Source of the DNA: Flocculibacter collagenilyticus
GTDB lineage: Bacteria > Pseudomonadota > Gammaproteobacteria > Enterobacterales > Alteromonadaceae
Assembly (NCBI RefSeq): GCF_016469335.1
Contig: NZ_CP059888.1
Span: 3,100,001 to 3,164,000, forward strand
Length of the DNA stretch: 64,000 nucleotides
Direction of reading: 5' to 3'
Part shown: piece after piece, positions 8,604-18,510 of the stretch
How positions within the stretch are numbered: position 1 is the first letter of the stretch
How the letters are laid out: the number at the start of each line of letters is the position of its first letter
Position numbers and translations under genes: made by a program
The notes under the pieces: generated by a model
The model's input: the letters and a program-made list of their open reading frames with translations, nothing else
Told to the model about the DNA's origin: nothing
Databases searched by the model: none

Positions 8604-10016
8604 TTAATTAACTTCTAAGGTTGCATGAAGAATAGCGCCTTTCGCAGCATTAACGACTCCGTTACCACTACTTAGCCTTTGCGCTCGAGTAAAGCCGCCA
8701 CCATAGCTTTCACCAAAACCGAAAATCCCCCACACAGGCACATAGGTATCTAGTTGACCTTCAGGATCTGTGGCAAAAATTAAGTCTGGGGCACAAAACT
8801 CTTGAACAATCCAGCCCGCCTCTTTGCTAACCCGCTCAATAGTTTGCTGCCAATGAGCAATAGTTACATCCTTCCCAATTACTACATCTTTACCTTGCAT
8901 CGAGTTAGACTTCTTTAATACTAACCGTGCTTTTTGTTCAACCAGCAGATCAGATAATGCGTAATCTTTCCCTTCATAATTCACATGCTCGCTTTCTAGT
9001 TTGGCCGTCCAAGGTATATGACGCTTTACCCAAGCCTGCTCTTCTTCAGTAAATTTTGATAGTGTTTTCTTTTCATGCATCAAAGCCATAAGCACTTTAT
9101 TTCCAAACAATCGATGTGTATCACTGTCTGGAAATAATAGGTTTCCAGCTTGGTAACTCACTTTTAGCTTATTCATTGTTGTATTAGAGAAATTAAAATC
9201 GAGCAGCAATACCGCGTCCATTTGATGGTTTTGATAATGAATTTGGTTGTTGGATGACAGTTCTAACTCATCAGGATGGCAACTTAAGAATACCTTTCCT
9301 TGTTTATATTCCTTACATTGCTGAAAAATAGACTGTATAAAAAGCTGTAACTGAGGAAGCGTGGCTTGGTTGGTTTTATCTGTTATGAATAAAATATTGC
9401 CTGTTTTTATTTTTTTACTCAGCTTATCTAAATTAATACACAGTCTACTCATAAGAGTGTGTAATACATTACGATGCGTTAGTTTAGACCATGACTGACT
9501 AGGAATTTTGCTTGCAGCAAAAAGTGGCCCTGCATGTAATAAATCTAACTCCCAACCACCAAGATCACTACCCGCATTTACCTCTAATAACTTTAACTGA
9601 TTATCAGAAAAGCAAAGATCATGACGCATCAATAATTCATTTAAATTAAATTGGTTATTACAGACCTGAGCATAACAAGCTGGATCTTCATTCAAGTATG
9701 CCGAAAACGCATTAGCATCACCCTCAAAGTAGCTATTTAGCGCTTTAACTATGAGTGTGGGTAAACGCTGATTAAAGTCTTTAAATTGATTTACCATCTG
9801 CGTGTTAATTACTACTGGCCAAGCCCCCATTTTAAAGCTGACAGTAAGCATATTTGCTGGCACATGCTGTTTAGCCGCACGCGCTATTTGCTCGGCATAC
9901 TCTTTATTAGACTCGATAAATGAAACAAGCTCAGAGTACTCTGCTGAATATTGCTCGGTATTACGTCCTACTTCATCGCGACATATTTCAGTGACTTTTT
10001 TGTCATTCTGTAACAT
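8604..10016 (-). CDS. ATP-grasp-like protein of unknown substrate
   Basis: 470 residues with no signal peptide. LKLLEVNAGSDLGGWELDLL (about 140-160) and LVLKKSNSMQGKDVVIGKD, then WIVQEFC, look like the permuted ATP-grasp ligases related to glutathionylspermidine synthase: a nucleotide-binding Lys, a glycine-rich loop and a C-terminal acidic/Asn motif. The C-terminus has GFGESYGGGFTRAQRLSSGNGVVNAAKGA, with conserved R and N positions. I infer a C-N or C-S ligase in the cytoplasm; the substrate is not recognisable. It stands alone, convergent with the PaiB-like gene. Confidence 0.6.
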   Translation of the reverse strand: MLQNDKKVTEICRDEVGRNTEQYSAEYSELVSFIESNKEYAEQIARAAKQHVPANMLTVSFKMGAWPVVINTQMVNQFKDFNQRLPTLIVKALNSYFEGDANAFSAYLNEDPACYAQVCNNQFNLNELLMRHDLCFSDNQLKLLEVNAGSDLGGWELDLLHAGPLFAASKIPSQSWSKLTHRNVLHTLMSRLCINLDKLSKKIKTGNILFITDKTNQATLPQLQLFIQSIFQQCKEYKQGKVFLSCHPDELELSSNNQIHYQNHQMDAVLLLDFNFSNTTMNKLKVSYQAGNLLFPDSDTHRLFGNKVLMALMHEKKTLSKFTEEEQAWVKRHIPWTAKLESEHVNYEGKDYALSDLLVEQKARLVLKKSNSMQGKDVVIGKDVTIAHWQQTIERVSKEAGWIVQEFCAPDLIFATDPEGQLDTYVPVWGIFGFGESYGGGFTRAQRLSSGNGVVNAAKGAILHATLEVN

Positions 10017-10192
10017 AACTTCCTTCCCTTACTACGATTACAACTTGGGCTACCACTTTTAATATGACATGGCTTAAACCCCAGAATCCAACATCCATAA
10101 TATTTATTAAATATGTTATTAACAACCGTTAATTTATGTACTACTTTATTTGTGCTGTAAATAAATATAAAAATAAAATCAGAAGGTTACCT

Positions 10193-12298
10193 ATGAAGAA
10201 AAATAAAAGTCTACTTTCGGCTACACGGCTGATAAAAAGTGCCTTACTGCTATTTATCACCGTTGGGCCTACGACTACATTGGCGGGTGAATGGTTAATT
10301 GGCAGTGCGAAATACGATATTACAGGGCCGGCTGCCGATGCGGGTATGGTAGGTTATGGCGAAGTAAGTCAAACCACCCAAGGCATTCATACACGATTAT
10401 GGTCGCGCGCCTTTGTCATTGCAGATAAAACTAACAGTAAAAGAGTAGTGTTTGTGTCTGCTGACTTACAAAGCATTACACAAGGCGTAAAGCAGGGCGT
10501 TATCAAAAAATTACAGGCGCAATTTGGTAGCCGCTATAACGACGAAAATGTAATGTTAACTGCTACCCATACACATGTAGGCCCGGGCGGCTATGATCAT
10601 TACGTGATGCTCAATATGAGTGCACTTGGCTACGACAGCAAAAATTATCAAGCGATTGTAGATGGCATTTACGACTCTATTGTGGCAGCGGATAGCAAAC
10701 TTGCACCAGGCAATATATTAATCGAAAACGGTTTGCTCACTGACGCAAGCATCAACCGCAACCCTGTGCCTTATGGGCAAAATCCAGAGGCTACTGATTA
10801 CCTCCACAAAACTAATAAAAATATGACAGTATTAAAATTAGTGACTGATAATAATCAAGAAATTGGCATGATTAACTGGTTTGCTGTGCATAATGTCTCT
10901 TTTGGCATGTCTCAACGCCAATTAAGCAGTGATAACAAAGGCATTGCCAGCCAATTGTTTGAGAAGTGGACGAAATCAAGAAACTCCGCTTCTAACGATT
11001 TTGTCGGCGCTTTTGCTAACAGTAACCTAGGAGATGCCTCACCGAATGTGTGCGGCCCATCAGATGGTTGCGGCGCAAATAATGAAGAAAGTGCACTGTT
11101 ATCTGCGACTAAACAATTTAATAAAGCAAAGTCATTATACGAAGCCGCTTCTGCACCGTTAAATGGTTCGTTAGACTATCGTCATCAATACGTGTACATG
11201 CCGGACTACCAAGTTAATGCTAATTTTACTGGTGGTATTCAGCAAGGAGTATGTGAAGGAGCCATAGGTTGGTCAATGACTGCAGGTTCAACCTGGGATG
11301 GGCCAACAAATATTCCCGGCATTTTTGAAGGGATGACCACCATCAATGAAGGACAAAGCTGGGATCGTAGTCAAAATCTATTCGACTCGGTTATCAGCGG
11401 CTACCCTATTTTCGGCCTAATGAATGCGTTTTCTTCCATTAGTCTATTCAACGAAGCTCAAGACGATCCTTGCCAGCACCCAAAACCAACGTTTTTAAAT
11501 AGAAAAACACTCGGCATAGAACTCTATACAGCCCATCTACCGTTTCAAATGTTTAGAATTGGCTCGCTTTTAATCGTATCAAGTGCGGGTGAAATGACGA
11601 CAATGTCTGGCCGACGTCTTATTAATACACTTACCACTAAGTTTGCAGAACACGGGATTGATCAAGTAGTGATTGCAGGGCTAGCTAACGCTTATCATGG
11701 CTACGTAACTACACCAGAAGAATTCCAAATGCAGTATTATGAAGGTGGCCATACTATTTATGGTCCAAATACGCTTCCTGCATATCAACAAATATATTCA
11801 AATATGGCAGACGCCATGCTCCAAAACCAATCAGTACCAAGTGGGCCTACGCCGCCAGACTTGTCTGACGACCAAATTATTCCCGTGCTTGGTGTGGTAT
11901 ATGATGACAAGCGCTTGTGGGAGTCATTTGGCCAAGTTACAAAGAATGCAAGAAACCAATATACTATCGGTGAGGAAGTTAAAGTTACCTTCCGCTCTGG
12001 CCATCCTCGTAACAATTTGCAAATTGGTGGCAGCTTTATTGACGTACAACGTAAAGTGAATGGCAATTGGGTTACATGGTTAACCGATGATGATATTGAT
12101 ACAAAATTTATTTGGCGAAGAGATACAGCCGTAGATTGCTTAGCCTGTTCATTTGCAGATGGAGTCTGGCGCCCAAGTGCATCTACACCTGAAGGAACCT
12201 ATCGTATTGTACATCGTGGTCATTGGAAAAGTGGCTGGGATAGAAGAATACGCAGTTATACTGGTAAATCAAAGGCGTTTACTGTGGTTAAACCATAA
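10193..12298 (+). CDS. neutral/alkaline non-lysosomal ceramidase
   Basis: 701 residues from ATG 10193, chosen because AGAAGG lies 7 nt before it and a signal peptide follows (MKKNKSLLSATRLIKSALLL... TLAG). An in-frame upstream start at 10136 lacks these. Family motifs: IGSAKYDITGPAADAGMVGYG at the N-terminus, ATHTHVGPGGYDHY (zinc ligand and active-site region, about residues 123-136) and FANSNLGDASPNVCGP. The family hydrolyses the N-acyl bond of ceramide to sphingosine and fatty acid. The product should be secreted or periplasmic. Few bacteria make ceramide, so an external host or algal sphingolipid is a plausible substrate. Confidence 0.9.
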   Translation: MKKNKSLLSATRLIKSALLLFITVGPTTTLAGEWLIGSAKYDITGPAADAGMVGYGEVSQTTQGIHTRLWSRAFVIADKTNSKRVVFVSADLQSITQGVKQGVIKKLQAQFGSRYNDENVMLTATHTHVGPGGYDHYVMLNMSALGYDSKNYQAIVDGIYDSIVAADSKLAPGNILIENGLLTDASINRNPVPYGQNPEATDYLHKTNKNMTVLKLVTDNNQEIGMINWFAVHNVSFGMSQRQLSSDNKGIASQLFEKWTKSRNSASNDFVGAFANSNLGDASPNVCGPSDGCGANNEESALLSATKQFNKAKSLYEAASAPLNGSLDYRHQYVYMPDYQVNANFTGGIQQGVCEGAIGWSMTAGSTWDGPTNIPGIFEGMTTINEGQSWDRSQNLFDSVISGYPIFGLMNAFSSISLFNEAQDDPCQHPKPTFLNRKTLGIELYTAHLPFQMFRIGSLLIVSSAGEMTTMSGRRLINTLTTKFAEHGIDQVVIAGLANAYHGYVTTPEEFQMQYYEGGHTIYGPNTLPAYQQIYSNMADAMLQNQSVPSGPTPPDLSDDQIIPVLGVVYDDKRLWESFGQVTKNARNQYTIGEEVKVTFRSGHPRNNLQIGGSFIDVQRKVNGNWVTWLTDDDIDTKFIWRRDTAVDCLACSFADGVWRPSASTPEGTYRIVHRGHWKSGWDRRIRSYTGKSKAFTVVKP

Positions 12299-12319
12299 CG
12301 CTTCATCCTGATGCTGACA

Positions 12320-12339
12320 GGGGGAAGTTAACTTCCCCC
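12320..12339. terminator. terminator of the ceramidase gene
   Basis: Perfect palindrome GGGGGAAGTTAACTTCCCCC, 22 bp after the ceramidase stop, followed by TTACTT. The T-run is weak on the plus strand. Confidence 0.6.
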
Positions 12340-12424
12340 TTACTTATAAAACTCTAATAGCAGAATACAGCTTGCTCAACTATTACAGTAAGCGCTATTA
12401 CAAATAGCAGCTTTACAAAGGCAC

Positions 12425-12832
12425 TTATTGCAAGGCTAGCTCCATTTTAAAATACGCTACGTCAGATTTGTAAAAACGTTCGCTGCTTTTATGCATGCCA
12501 AAACGACTATAAAACCCGCTTGCGGTTTCTCTAGCATCGCACCAAAAATATGCTAAACCACTTGCTTTAAGCGACTGAATAATATGATTTAGCATCTTTG
12601 AGCCGATACCTTGTTGCTGATAGCGAACATCGGTCGCAAACTTTCGTAAACGTGCTTTATTTTGATGTACATAAACAGACGCCACGCACACCAATACTTC
12701 ATCAATAAAAGCACCGAAATGCAGCCCCTCTTCGTCTCCCTCTACATAGCAAAACTCAGGTGTTTTACTTGGCCATAGAACACGATGCCGAAGTGGGATG
12801 GCTTGCTCCCAAGAAATCGTTTTAATTTCCAT
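12425..12832 (-). CDS. GNAT family N-acetyltransferase
   Basis: About 135 residues from ATG 12832, which has GGGAAG about 10 nt upstream. An in-frame start at 12886 would overlap the upstream gene more deeply. The acetyl-CoA loop is RKFATDVRYQQQGIGSKML (Q/R-x-x-G-x-G/A), followed by WCDARETASGFYSRFGM, the typical GNAT C-terminal motif. The substrate is unknown. It overlaps or abuts the stop of the other GNAT gene at 12849, so the two are probably co-transcribed. Confidence 0.8.
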   Translation of the reverse strand: MEIKTISWEQAIPLRHRVLWPSKTPEFCYVEGDEEGLHFGAFIDEVLVCVASVYVHQNKARLRKFATDVRYQQQGIGSKMLNHIIQSLKASGLAYFWCDARETASGFYSRFGMHKSSERFYKSDVAYFKMELALQ

Positions 12833-12848
12833 ACTGATTAACTTCCCA

Positions 12849-13325
12849 TTAATTTCCATTAAGTGACTGATGTGTTGAACATTCAAGCGACATTGCTACT
12901 TTTTCAATACCGTGTGAAGGAGTCCATCGTTTATATTCTACAAATCCATGCTTTTGATATAAAACGATTGCGGGCATATTCGCCACAGCAGTCTCAACTT
13001 TAGCTTGGCGATAATTAGTAACGCTTAATACATGCTTTATTAATTTGTTGGCAATGCCTTTTCTAAAATGCGCTGGGTCAACCGTTAAACTATCAATCTC
13101 TAATATCTTATCCTCTAGCGCAATTTCAATAACGGCAGCAAGGCAGTTATCTTCAAAAAAGCCAAAAAATAACGTGTCAGCACTTTGTATATCATCCACA
13201 CTTCTCGACAAAGGCGGGAAGTCACTCACACCAATTAATTGTGCCTCAACTTGATATGAGCGTTGGAACACAGTGTAAATTTGCTGTGCAACTACTTGAT
13301 TGTAATGCGCAAGTTTCTTAATCAT
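12849..13325 (-). CDS. GNAT family N-acetyltransferase
   Basis: 158 residues. The acetyl-CoA binding segment is LTVDPAHFRKGIANKLIKHVL (about residues 80-100), followed by ETAVANMPAIVLYQKHGFVEY, a classic GNAT motif B. It is the first gene of a two-gene unit with 12425-12832. The substrate cannot be told. Confidence 0.85.
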   Translation of the reverse strand: MIKKLAHYNQVVAQQIYTVFQRSYQVEAQLIGVSDFPPLSRSVDDIQSADTLFFGFFEDNCLAAVIEIALEDKILEIDSLTVDPAHFRKGIANKLIKHVLSVTNYRQAKVETAVANMPAIVLYQKHGFVEYKRWTPSHGIEKVAMSLECSTHQSLNGN

Positions 13326-13389
13326 ATTATCCGTGTTGTAATTTACTTTGCTTAATCACTATTAACTGCGGTCTGTATTAAGCACAAAA

Positions 13390-13409
13390 AAAGGGGGATA
13401 TCCCCCTTT
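13390..13409 (-). terminator. terminator of the prp operon
   Basis: Palindrome AAAGGGGGATATCCCCCTTT. On the minus strand it is followed by a T-run. It lies 22 bp beyond the prpF stop. Confidence 0.8.
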
Positions 13410-13431
13410 AAAAACTGAAATAAAGTAGCGG

Positions 13432-14619
13432 CTAATTATTGTCTAATACGTCTGCGGGAACCCGAACATGGCCCTCCATCAGTACGCGTGCACTTCTGCT
13501 CATCACTGCCTTGTCGACTTGCCACTGTCCATCAACGAATGACGCCTGCGCGCCTACCTTTAATGTTCCCGAGGGATGACCAAAACGAACTTCATTTCGC
13601 TCTCCACCACCTGCGGCTACATTAACTAAAGTGCCGGGAATTGCGGCGGCTGTACCTATCGCGACCGCAGCGGTTCCCATCATTGCATGGTGTAGCTTGC
13701 CCATAGAAAGTGCACGAACGAGCAAGTCGATTTGCTCAGCGTCTACCGTTTTACCACTTGAAGAAACATAGCCAGTTGGCGGAGCTACAAACGCAATTTT
13801 AGGGGTATGCTGGCGTGCTTTTGCTTCTGCTAAATCACTGATTAATCGCATTTTGATTGCGCCATGAGCACGCAGTGTTTCAAACATGGTTAATGCATTT
13901 TCATCACCATTAATCGCTTCTTGTAACTCGGTACCGTTGTAACCAATATCCGCGGCATTTACAAAAATTGTTGGAATACCGGCGTTTATCATAGTTGCAT
14001 TCAACGTGCCTATGCCCGGCACTTCAAGTTGATCGACTAAGTTCCCTGTTGGAAACATAGCGCCTTCACCGTCGGCGGGTGCTAAAAACTCAACTTGTAC
14101 TTCAGCAGCAGGAAATGTAACACCATCTAACTCAAAATCGCCAAGTTCTTGTACTTCACCATTAATCATTGGCACGTTGGCAATAATGGTTTTACCAATA
14201 TTAGCCTGCCAAATACGAATCTTAGCAACACCATTGTCTGGTAGACGTTCCGCATCAACTAAACCGTTAGAAATAGCAAACGAGCCAACCGCAGCAGTTA
14301 AATTGCCGCAATTACCGCTCCAATCAATAAACGGCTTATCGATGGCCACTTGACCAAATAAGTAATCTACGTCGTGATCAGGCTTTGTGCTTTTTGATAA
14401 GATCACTGTTTTACTTGTGCTAGAAGTAGCGCCGCCCATGCCATCGGTATGTTTACCGTAAGGATCAGGACTCCCAATAACCCTTAGCAATAAGTCGTCG
14501 CGAACCTTTCCGGCTTGCTGCGCAGCTTCAAGTAAGTCTTGCAAACGAAAAAATACACCTTTACTCGTCCCACCCCGCATATACGTCGCGGGGATTTTTA
14601 TTTGAGGTTTATATGTCAT
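13432..14619 (-). CDS. prpF: 2-methylaconitate cis-trans isomerase PrpF
   Basis: 395 residues. The N-terminus PATYMRGGTSKGVFFRLQDL is the PrpF signature, a diaminopimelate-epimerase-like fold with catalytic Lys/Cys. DWSGNCGNLTAAVGSFA carries the conserved Cys, and HAMMGTAAVAIGTAAAIPGT follows. PrpF supports AcnD by isomerising the methylaconitate it produces, so the methylcitrate cycle can oxidise propionyl-CoA. It is the last gene of the operon, 15 bp downstream of acnD, followed by a strong terminator. Full length for the family. Confidence 0.95.
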   Translation of the reverse strand: MTYKPQIKIPATYMRGGTSKGVFFRLQDLLEAAQQAGKVRDDLLLRVIGSPDPYGKHTDGMGGATSSTSKTVILSKSTKPDHDVDYLFGQVAIDKPFIDWSGNCGNLTAAVGSFAISNGLVDAERLPDNGVAKIRIWQANIGKTIIANVPMINGEVQELGDFELDGVTFPAAEVQVEFLAPADGEGAMFPTGNLVDQLEVPGIGTLNATMINAGIPTIFVNAADIGYNGTELQEAINGDENALTMFETLRAHGAIKMRLISDLAEAKARQHTPKIAFVAPPTGYVSSSGKTVDAEQIDLLVRALSMGKLHHAMMGTAAVAIGTAAAIPGTLVNVAAGGGERNEVRFGHPSGTLKVGAQASFVDGQWQVDKAVMSRSARVLMEGHVRVPADVLDNN

Positions 14620-14634
14620 TTCTGTGGCAACCTA

Positions 14635-17229
14635 TTAACTTGTTGCATTTGATTCTAGAAAGTCTTGTGCAAAGCGTTGTAATACACCACCTGCGTCGTA
14701 AATAGATACTTCTTCTTGTGTATCTAAGCGGCATTTAACAGAAACTTCATCACGCTCGCCATTTTTGCGGTTAATAATTAAAGTAAGCATTGCTCCCGGC
14801 GTGCGCTCGCCAATAACATCATAAGTTTCCGTGCCATCAATGTTTAATGTATGACGCGTCACACCCGCTTCAAATTCTAGCGGCAACACGCCCATTCCAA
14901 TTAAGTTGGTACGGTGAATGCGTTCGAAACCTTCAGCAACAATCACTTCAACGCCTGCAAGTCGAACCCCTTTTGCAGCCCAGTCGCGTGACGAGCCTTG
15001 GCCGTAATCTGCACCAGCAATAATAATGAGCGGCTGTTTACGTTCCATGTAAGTTTCTATTGCTTCCCACATGCGTGTCACTTTGCCTTCTGGCTCAATT
15101 CGTGCCAGTGAACCTTGTTTAACTTTGCCGTTTTCTTTAACCATTTCATTAAACAGTTTAGGGTTAGCAAAGGTTGCGCGTTGTGCGGTTAAGTGATCGC
15201 CACGATGGGTCGCGTAAGAGTTAAAGTCTTCTTCTGGTAATCCCATTTTATGCAAGTATTCGCCTGCTGCACTGTCCATCATAATGGCATTTGATGGCGA
15301 TAAGTGATCAGTCGTAATGTTGTCACCGAGTACAGCTAATGGACGCAGCCCTTTCATTGTGCGCTCACCCGCCAATGCGCCTTCCCAGTAAGGAGGACGA
15401 CGAATATAGGTACTTTGCGGACGCCAGTCGTACAACGGGTTATTATGTTCGCCATAGTCCACCGAAATATCAAACATGGGGTTATATACTTTACGGAACT
15501 GTTCTGGCTTAACGCTTTTAGCGATGACGGCATCAATTTCTTCATCACTAGGCCAAATATCCATTAAGGTAATTGGCTTACCGTTTTCATCAAGCCCAAG
15601 TACGTCGCGCTCAATATCAAAACGAATGGTTCCTGCAATCGCATAAGCAACAACCAATGGTGGCGAGGCTAAAAATGCTTGATTTGCATGTGGATGAATA
15701 CGTCCATCAAAGTTACGGTTCCCCGATAACACTGCAGTGGTGTAAAGATCTCGTGCTTTAACTTCTTGTTCAATTTTCGGATCAAGCGCGCCACTCATGC
15801 CGTTACATGATGTACAAGCAAATGCCACCACCCCAAAGCCTAAATCTTCTAGCTCAGGTAATAAATTCGCTTCTTCTAAATACAACTGTACCGCTTTAGA
15901 GCCAGGCGCAAGGGACGTTTTAACCCAAGGCTTACGCATTAAACCTTTAGCATTAGCATTACGCGCCAATAAGCCTGCTGCAATCATGTTGCGCGGGTTA
16001 CTGGTATTGGTACAGCTGGTAATTGCTGCAATAATCACGGCACCGTCTGGCATTTGATCTGGGTTATTTTCAACAACACCACTAATACCGCGCTGCGCTA
16101 ATTCTGATGTGGGTACGCGATTATGCGGATTAGAAGGGCCTGCAATATTACGAACCACGGTTGATAAGTCAAAACGTAAAACGCGCTCATACTCAGCCGA
16201 AGTTAGACTATCAGCCCATAAGCCCGTTTCTTTCGCATATGTTTCTACCAGCTTAACTTGCTCGTCTTCTCGGCCAGTTAGTTTAAGGTAATCAATTGTT
16301 TGCTCATCAATGTAAAACATTGCAGCCGTTGCGCCGTACTCCGGCGTCATATTCGAAATTGTTGCACGGTCGCCTAACGTAAGGTGCTTAGTGCCTTCAC
16401 CATAAAACTCTAAATAGCTTGAAACAACTTTCTCGGCACGTAAGAACTCAGTCAGTGCAAGTACGGTATCTGTTGCGGTAATGCCAGGTTGCGGCTTACC
16501 TACTAATTCAACGCCTATAATGTCTGGCAAACGCATATAAGACGCTCTGCCCAGCATCACGCTTTCAGCTTCTAAACCACCTACGCCCACTGCGATAACC
16601 CCTAATGCATCAACCATTGGCGTGTGGCTGTCTGTTCCTACTAGTGTGTCAGGAAAGGCCACGCCGTCACGCGCTTGAATAACAGGCGACATACGCTCTA
16701 AGTTAATTTGATGCAGAATGCCGTTACCTGGTGGAATTACATCAACATTTTTAAATGCAGTTTTGGTCCAATTAATAAAATGAAAACGATCTTCATTACG
16801 ACGCTCTTCGACTGCGCGATTTTTTTCAAAGGCATTTTCTTCAAAGCCAGCATGTTCTACCGCCAAAGAATGATCCACAATTAATTGTGTAGGCACCACT
16901 GGGTTTACTTTCGCAGGATCGCCGCCTTTTTCTGCAATTGCATCGCGCAAACCAGCCAAGTCCACAAGCGCGGTTTGCCCTAAAATATCATGGCATACCA
17001 CACGTGCAGGAAACCACGGAAAGTCTAAATCGCGCTTGCGCTCGATAATTTGTTTTAAAGAGTCTTCTAATACCGCAGGATCGCAGCGGCGTACTAGGTT
17101 TTCAGCCAGTACTCTGGAGGTATAGGGCAATGTTGCATAAGCGCCGGGCTTAATTGCGTCAACAGCCTCGCGCGTATCATAAAAATCTAAGTGAGAATGA
17201 GGTAACGGTTTGCGGTATAAGGTATTCAT
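14635..17229 (-). CDS. acnD: Fe/S-dependent 2-methylisocitrate dehydratase AcnD
   Basis: 864 residues, aconitase family. The [4Fe-4S] ligands are seen in AAITSCTNTSNP and VVAFACTSCNGMSGALDP. VGTDSHTPMVDALGVIAVGVGG and GADYGQGSSRDWAAKGVRLAGV are the swivelling-domain and active-site motifs. It converts 2-methylcitrate to 2-methylaconitate, with PrpF as partner. The AcnD/PrpF pair replaces PrpD in many Alteromonadales. It lies between prpC and prpF in the operon, with about 118 bp after prpC. Confidence 0.95.
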   Translation of the reverse strand: MNTLYRKPLPHSHLDFYDTREAVDAIKPGAYATLPYTSRVLAENLVRRCDPAVLEDSLKQIIERKRDLDFPWFPARVVCHDILGQTALVDLAGLRDAIAEKGGDPAKVNPVVPTQLIVDHSLAVEHAGFEENAFEKNRAVEERRNEDRFHFINWTKTAFKNVDVIPPGNGILHQINLERMSPVIQARDGVAFPDTLVGTDSHTPMVDALGVIAVGVGGLEAESVMLGRASYMRLPDIIGVELVGKPQPGITATDTVLALTEFLRAEKVVSSYLEFYGEGTKHLTLGDRATISNMTPEYGATAAMFYIDEQTIDYLKLTGREDEQVKLVETYAKETGLWADSLTSAEYERVLRFDLSTVVRNIAGPSNPHNRVPTSELAQRGISGVVENNPDQMPDGAVIIAAITSCTNTSNPRNMIAAGLLARNANAKGLMRKPWVKTSLAPGSKAVQLYLEEANLLPELEDLGFGVVAFACTSCNGMSGALDPKIEQEVKARDLYTTAVLSGNRNFDGRIHPHANQAFLASPPLVVAYAIAGTIRFDIERDVLGLDENGKPITLMDIWPSDEEIDAVIAKSVKPEQFRKVYNPMFDISVDYGEHNNPLYDWRPQSTYIRRPPYWEGALAGERTMKGLRPLAVLGDNITTDHLSPSNAIMMDSAAGEYLHKMGLPEEDFNSYATHRGDHLTAQRATFANPKLFNEMVKENGKVKQGSLARIEPEGKVTRMWEAIETYMERKQPLIIIAGADYGQGSSRDWAAKGVRLAGVEVIVAEGFERIHRTNLIGMGVLPLEFEAGVTRHTLNIDGTETYDVIGERTPGAMLTLIINRKNGERDEVSVKCRLDTQEEVSIYDAGGVLQRFAQDFLESNATS

Positions 17230-17347
17230 AATGTATCCAATGAATCTTTGAAAAAGCAGTGCGGCTTACTACATCACTGCTCTAAAACTATGAAGGGAAA
17301 ATATTTATTTTCCCTTTAAGTACTGATTTGCTGAAATAAGCGTAAAA

Positions 17348-18469
17348 TTAACGCTCAGAAATTGGTGGCACAGGACGGAATTCTTCACCCGTATATTCAG
17401 CTGACGGACGAATAATTCGGTTATCTGCACGCTGCTCCATTACATGTGCCGCCCAACCTGTTAAACGCGACATTACAAAAATCGGCGTAAATAATTTAGT
17501 AGGTATATTCATGAAGTTATACGCTGATGCATGGAAGAAATCCGCATTGCAGAACAATCCTTTCTCACGTTTCATTACTTCTTCACAGCGTACTGAAACA
17601 GGGTAAAGCACTGTGTCACCTACATCCGCCGCTAGCTTTTCTGACCATTGCTTAATAATTTCGTTACGCGGATCTGACTCAGAGTAAATCGCATGACCGA
17701 AGCCCATGATCTTTTCTTTACGAGCCAATTTACCCATCATTTCTTCTTCGGCATGCTCAGCAGATGTAAAGCCTTCAATCATTTCCATTGCTGCTTCGTT
17801 CGCGCCGCCATGAAGTGGACCACGAAGTGAGCCAATCGCACCAGTAATACATGAATGCATGTCTGATAACGTTGATGCACAAACACGAGCAGTAAAGGTA
17901 GATGCATTAAACTCATGCTCAGCATATAAAATTAATGATACATGCATTACTTTTTCATGAAGCTCACTTGGCTTAGCACCATGTAGCATATGTAAGAAAT
18001 GCGCGCCGATTGAATCATCATCTGTTTCTACGTCTACACGCACCCCGTCATGAGAAAAGCGATACCAATAACAAATAATGCTTGGGAAACACGCCAACAT
18101 GCGATCTGTTACTTGATCTTGTTGCTCAAAGTCGCCTTCCATCTCTAAGTTACCTAGCATTGAACAACCCGTGCGCAATACATCCATAGGATGAGCATTG
18201 GCAGGGATGCGTTCTAACACTTCTTTCAACGCAGTAGGTAAACCACGCATTGACTTTAATTGTGCTTTGTAGTCGTTAAGCTCGGTTTGCGTTGGCAACT
18301 TTCCTTTAAGAATAAGGTAAGCGACTTCTTCAAACTCGCAGCTTTCTGCTAAATCTTTAACGTCGTAACCACGGTAAGTTAAACCAGAACCTGATTTACC
18401 TACTGTTGATAATGCTGTTTTTCCTGCAACTTGACCACGTAAGCCAGCGCCACTTAGTACTTTAGCCAT
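17348..18469 (-). CDS. prpC: 2-methylcitrate synthase PrpC
   Basis: 373 residues, citrate synthase fold. Conserved active-site regions: RGPLHGGANEAAMEM (first catalytic His), GFGHAIYSESDPRNEIIK (second His) and the Asp-containing C-terminal region NADFFHASAYNFM. It condenses propionyl-CoA with oxaloacetate to give 2-methylcitrate and CoA. The assignment to PrpC rather than citrate synthase rests on length and operon context. It is 41 bp downstream of prpB. Confidence 0.95.
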   Translation of the reverse strand: MAKVLSGAGLRGQVAGKTALSTVGKSGSGLTYRGYDVKDLAESCEFEEVAYLILKGKLPTQTELNDYKAQLKSMRGLPTALKEVLERIPANAHPMDVLRTGCSMLGNLEMEGDFEQQDQVTDRMLACFPSIICYWYRFSHDGVRVDVETDDDSIGAHFLHMLHGAKPSELHEKVMHVSLILYAEHEFNASTFTARVCASTLSDMHSCITGAIGSLRGPLHGGANEAAMEMIEGFTSAEHAEEEMMGKLARKEKIMGFGHAIYSESDPRNEIIKQWSEKLAADVGDTVLYPVSVRCEEVMKREKGLFCNADFFHASAYNFMNIPTKLFTPIFVMSRLTGWAAHVMEQRADNRIIRPSAEYTGEEFRPVPPISER

Positions 18470-18510
18470 AATAATGTTCCCTGATATTTATTTTAGTTAT
18501 TTTTATTCAA

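Noticed and set aside
11785-12066. Minus-strand 93-residue frame inside the ceramidase gene
   Set aside because: Antisense shadow of a strongly conserved enzyme gene. No start signal or family.
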